64,000 nucleotides of DNA. Source: Mitsuaria sp. GD03876. Lineage in GTDB: Bacteria; Pseudomonadota; Gammaproteobacteria; Burkholderiales; Burkholderiaceae_C. The stretch spans positions 1-64,000 of the forward strand of contig NZ_JAOCCU010000005.1 of the NCBI RefSeq assembly GCF_029840635.1. The letters run 5' to 3'. The notes beneath the pieces were generated by a model. It saw only the letters and a program-made list of their open reading frames with translations. It was not told where the DNA came from and did not search any database. Positions 60,711 through 64,000 of the stretch are shown one piece after another (the stretch's first letter is position 1; every line of letters begins with the position of its first letter). Position numbers and translations under genes: made by a program.

Positions 60711-63700
60711 GACGCCGCCCCGCCCGGCGCACCCGCACCCGCGCCCGCACCCGCGCCCGCGCCCGCACCGGCACCCTCGCCCACGCCGGCCGCCGCGACG
60801 CGACCGCCCCTGTCACCGATCGTCCCGGTGTCGGTGCCGGTGTCGGCGTCCTCCTCCTCGTCGCGCCGGTGCGCGAGCCGGTACAGCACCGGCAACACCA
60901 GCAGCGTCAGCGCGGTCGAGGACAGGATCCCGCCGATCACCACCGTCGCCAGCGGGCGCTGCACCTCGGCGCCGGTGCCGGTGGCCAGCGCCATCGGCAC
61001 GAAACCCAGCGACGCCACCAGCGCCGTCATCAGCACCGGGCGCAGGCGCGTCAGCGCGCCTTCGTGGATCGCGTCGTCGAGCCGCTGGCCGCCTTCGCGC
61101 AGGTTGCGGATGAACGAGATCATCACCAGCCCGTTGAGCACCGCCACGCCCGACAACGCGATGAACCCCACCGCCGCCGAGATCGACAGCGGGATGTCCC
61201 GCAGCCACAGCGCCACGATGCCGCCGGTCAGCGCGAACGGAATGCCGCTGAACACGATCAGCCCGTCCTTGAGGTTGCCGAACATCGCGAACAGCAGCAC
61301 GAAGACCAGCAGCAACGACACCGGCACCACGACCTTGAGCCGCTCGGTCGCGGACAGCAGGTTCTCGAACTGCCCGCCCCAGGTCATCCAGTAGCCGGTC
61401 GGCAGCGCCACCTGCGCGCGGATCGTCTGCTCCGCCTCGGCGACGAAGCTGCCGATGTCGCGCCCGCGCACGTTGGCGCTGACGACGACGCGGCGCTTGC
61501 CGTCCTCGCGGCTGACCTGGTTGGGCCCCGGCGCCGTCGTCAGGTCGGCGACCTCGCTCAGCGGAATGAAGCGCCGCGCGCCGTCCGCGCCGACCGGCAG
61601 CGGGATCGGCAGCCGCCGGATCGCCTCCAGGTCGGCGCGCTGCGCCTCGGGCAGCCGCACCAGGATGTCGAAACGGCGGTCGCCCTCGAACATCGTGCCG
61701 GCCTCGCGGCCGCCCAGCGCCGTCGCCAGCGTGTCCTGCACGTCCTGGACATTGAGCCCGTAGCGCGCGGTCCGCTCGCGGTCGACGGCGACGCTGAGCA
61801 CCGGCAGGCCGGTGGTCTGCTCGACGTTGACCTCCGACGCGCCGGCGATGCCGCCCAGCAGCGCGGCGATCCGCTGCGCCGAGGCCTCCAGCACCGCCAT
61901 GTCGTCGCCGAAGACCTTCACCGCGACGTCCGAGCGCACGCCCGAGATCAGCTCGTTGAAGCGCAGCTGGATCGGCTGCGAGAACTCGTAGTTCTGCCCC
62001 GGCAGCGTCGCCACCTCGGCCTGCACCGCCGCCAGCAGCTCGTCGCGCGTCTTGCGCGGCTCGGGCCACTGGTCGCTCGGCTTGAGCATCACGTAGCCGT
62101 CGGAGATGTTGGGCGGCATCGGGTCGGCCGCGATCTCCGCGGTGCCGGTGCGGGCGAAGACGCGCTCGATCTCGGGGAACTTCTCCTTCAGGCGCGTCTC
62201 CAGCTGCTGCTGCATCGCCACCGACTGCGACAGGCTGGTGCCGGGGATGCGCAGCGCCTGGATCGCGAAGTCGCCCTCGTTGAGGCTGGGGATGAACTCG
62301 CTGCCCATGCGCGTGGCCAGCAGCCCCGACAGCGCCACCGTCACCGCGGCGAAGGTCAGCACCACCGGCTTGGCGCCCATCACGCGATGCAGCATCGGCT
62401 CGTAGGCGCGGCGCGCCCCGCCCATCAGGCGGTTCTCCTTCTCGCCCACCCGATCGCCGATGAACAGCGCCACCGCGGCCGGCACGAAGGTGATGGACAG
62501 GATCATCGCGCCGATCAGCGCGATCACCACGGTGAAGGCCATCGGGTGGAACATCTTCCCCTCGACCCCGGCGAGGGCGAAGATCGGCAGGTACACGATC
62601 ATGATGATCAGCTGCCCGAACAGCAGCGGCCGCCGCGCCTCCTGCGACGCGAGGAAGACCTCGTGGAAGCGCTCGGACCGCGTCAGCGGCCGGCCCTTGT
62701 GGGCCTGCGCGTGCGCCAGGCGCCGCACGCAGTTCTCCACGATCACGACCGCGCCGTCGATGATGATCCCGAAGTCCAGCGCGCCCAGGCTCATCAGGTT
62801 GGCGCTGACCTTCTGCTGGACCATGCCGGTGAAGGTGAACAGCATCGACAGCGGGATCACCATCGCCGTCAGGATCGCCGCGCGGATGTTGCCCAGGAAC
62901 AGGAACAGCACCGCGATCACCAGCACCGCGCCCTCGATGAGGTTCTTCTTCACCGTGGCGATCGCCTTGTCCACCAGCGTCGTGCGGTCGTAGACGGTGA
63001 CCGCGTGCACGCCCGGCGGCAGGTTGGCGTTGACCTCGGCCATCTTCCTGGCCACCGCCTGGGAGACGGTGCGGCTGTTCTCGCCGATCAGCATGAAGAC
63101 GGTGCCCAGCACCACCTCGCGGCCGTTGTCGGTGGCCGCGCCGGTGCGCAGCTCGCGGCCGATCTCGACGGTGGCCACGTCGCGCACCCGCACCGGCACG
63201 CCGCCCTCGTTGCGCAGCACGACGTTGCCCAGGTCCGCCATCGAGCGCACCTGCCCCGGCGCGCGGATCAGCACCTGCTCGCCGCGGCGCTCGATGTAGC
63301 CGGCGCCGACGTTGGCGTTGTTGCGGTCCAGCGCCGCGACCACGTCGGCTAGCGACAGCCCGTAGGACGACAGCTTGGCCGGATCCGGCGCGACGTGGTA
63401 CTCCTTGGCGTAGCCGCCGATCGAGTTGATCTCGGTCACGCCGGTGACGTTGCGCAGCTGCGGCTTGATGACCCAGTCCTGGATCTCGCGCAGGTCGGTC
63501 GGCGTGTAGGGCTGGCCGTCGGGTTTCTTCGCGCCGGGCTCGCTCTCGACGGTCCACAGGTAGATCTCGCCCAGCCCGGTGGAGATCGGCCCGATGTGCG
63601 GCGTCACGCCGCCCGGCAGTTCGCCGCGCGCGGCCTGGATGCGCTCGTTGACGAGCTGGCGCGCGAAGTAGAGGTCGGTGCCGTCCTTGAAGATGACCGT

Positions 63701-63979
63701 CACCTGCGACAGCCCGTAGCGCGACAGCGAGCGCGTCTGCTGCAGGCCCGGCAGGCCGGCCATCGCGGTCTCGATCGGGTAGGTCACGCGCTGCTCGGTC
63801 TCCAGCGGCGAGTAGCCCGGCGCGCCGGTGTTGATCTGCACCTGCACGTTGGTGATGTCGGGCACGGCGTCGATCGGCAGCTTCTGGTAGCTGTAGACGC
63901 CCAGGCCCGCCATGCCGAGCACGGCCAGCAGCACGAGCCACCGGTGCTCGATGGCGAATCGGATGATGCGTTCGAACAT
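60707..63979 (-). CDS. czcA: CzcA-type heavy-metal RND efflux pump
   Basis: 1090 residues, inner-membrane pump of a CzcCBA-type complex, driven by protons. The HME-RND signature lies at DFGIIIDGAVVIVEN (Asp402, Asp408, Glu415), typical of zinc/cobalt/cadmium pumps rather than copper pumps. The TM4 neighbourhood and periplasmic loops are intact. The C-terminus is a Gly/Ala tract of about 30 residues (GAGAGAGAGAGAGA) after VLYRLAHRRDEEEDAD. The start at 63979 is preceded by GCCGCGGACC. A possible stop for the upstream czcB lies at 63993-63995. Confidence 0.95.
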   Translation of the reverse strand: MFERIIRFAIEHRWLVLLAVLGMAGLGVYSYQKLPIDAVPDITNVQVQINTGAPGYSPLETEQRVTYPIETAMAGLPGLQQTRSLSRYGLSQVTVIFKDGTDLYFARQLVNERIQAARGELPGGVTPHIGPISTGLGEIYLWTVESEPGAKKPDGQPYTPTDLREIQDWVIKPQLRNVTGVTEINSIGGYAKEYHVAPDPAKLSSYGLSLADVVAALDRNNANVGAGYIERRGEQVLIRAPGQVRSMADLGNVVLRNEGGVPVRVRDVATVEIGRELRTGAATDNGREVVLGTVFMLIGENSRTVSQAVARKMAEVNANLPPGVHAVTVYDRTTLVDKAIATVKKNLIEGAVLVIAVLFLFLGNIRAAILTAMVIPLSMLFTFTGMVQQKVSANLMSLGALDFGIIIDGAVVIVENCVRRLAHAQAHKGRPLTRSERFHEVFLASQEARRPLLFGQLIIMIVYLPIFALAGVEGKMFHPMAFTVVIALIGAMILSITFVPAAVALFIGDRVGEKENRLMGGARRAYEPMLHRVMGAKPVVLTFAAVTVALSGLLATRMGSEFIPSLNEGDFAIQALRIPGTSLSQSVAMQQQLETRLKEKFPEIERVFARTGTAEIAADPMPPNISDGYVMLKPSDQWPEPRKTRDELLAAVQAEVATLPGQNYEFSQPIQLRFNELISGVRSDVAVKVFGDDMAVLEASAQRIAALLGGIAGASEVNVEQTTGLPVLSVAVDRERTARYGLNVQDVQDTLATALGGREAGTMFEGDRRFDILVRLPEAQRADLEAIRRLPIPLPVGADGARRFIPLSEVADLTTAPGPNQVSREDGKRRVVVSANVRGRDIGSFVAEAEQTIRAQVALPTGYWMTWGGQFENLLSATERLKVVVPVSLLLVFVLLFAMFGNLKDGLIVFSGIPFALTGGIVALWLRDIPLSISAAVGFIALSGVAVLNGLVMISFIRNLREGGQRLDDAIHEGALTRLRPVLMTALVASLGFVPMALATGTGAEVQRPLATVVIGGILSSTALTLLVLPVLYRLAHRRDEEEDADTGTDTGTIGDRGGRVAAAGVGEGAGAGAGAGAGAGAGAPGGAAS

Positions 63980-64000
63980 GGTCCGCGGCCCCTCAGTGCG

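Noticed and set aside
60869-63352. 827-codon plus-strand frame opposite czcA
   Set aside because: Composed of HRRQ/AD-type repeats, no family; the opposing CzcA frame is unmistakable.
1-64000. rRNA and tRNA genes
   Set aside because: No conserved tRNA cloverleaf or rRNA segment recognised by eye; a covariance search would be needed to exclude them.

Overview
The window is very GC-rich DNA with dense, mostly overlapping genes. Gene content and order (a LysR gene ahead of leuC-leuD-leuB-asd-fimV, Bug-type tricarboxylate receptors, bufferin and CzcA-type metal genes, chitin-active AA10 enzymes) point to a betaproteobacterium of the order Burkholderiales, most likely a Roseateles/Mitsuaria-like chitin degrader. 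This assignment is inferred from gene content; no rRNA or tRNA gene was seen.

Layout. 1-7.0 kb (minus strand): a LysR regulator followed by leuC, leuD, leuB, asd and the start of fimV, covering leucine and aspartate-family biosynthesis. 7.0-9.8 kb (plus): two tandem secreted AA10 lytic polysaccharide monooxygenases with C-terminal chitin-binding modules, each preceded by the same 13-bp motif. 9.8-16.4 kb: housekeeping and hypothetical genes, namely an FAD oxidoreductase, a 54-residue basic protein, an ECF sigma factor with a membrane partner, and GNAT, GAF, PPC/DUF296 and DUF427 proteins.

16.3-26.8 kb is a polymorphic-toxin locus. An Rhs shell is encoded by two translationally coupled, separately exported ORFs, with a DUF4279 candidate immunity gene directly behind the variable C-terminus. 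Downstream lies a visibly more AT-rich stretch of small immunity-like genes, several broken: one has a single in-frame amber codon, one lacks its N-terminus, and a decayed copy of the DUF427 edge is repeated 3 kb away.

28.2-36.9 kb reads as a singlet-oxygen/membrane-stress regulon. A central RpoE-ChrR pair is flanked by two operons encoding cyclopropane-fatty-acid-type synthases, an amine-oxidase-like FAD protein, DUF1365, DUF1295, DUF6134-like and DUF2177 proteins. Three matching promoters (GATCC, 18 bp, TA) lie in front of rpoE and both operons.

37-50.6 kb holds scattered single genes: an SDR, a sirtuin, VOC proteins, a GAF-PAS protein with a repeat tail, a small MscS channel, an M14-type zinc enzyme, a Bug receptor with an AtuA-like protein and divergent LysR, and a DASS transporter. 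50.7-54.3 kb encodes a betaine/proline-type ABC importer in which permease and binding protein are fused. 55.8-64 kb is a metal-handling block: a CzcE-like protein, the bufferin operon bufABC, a two-component system with a His-rich insert in the kinase, and a CzcA-type RND pump that continues beyond the window. Short tandem repeats are unusually frequent, often in interdomain linkers or just outside genes.
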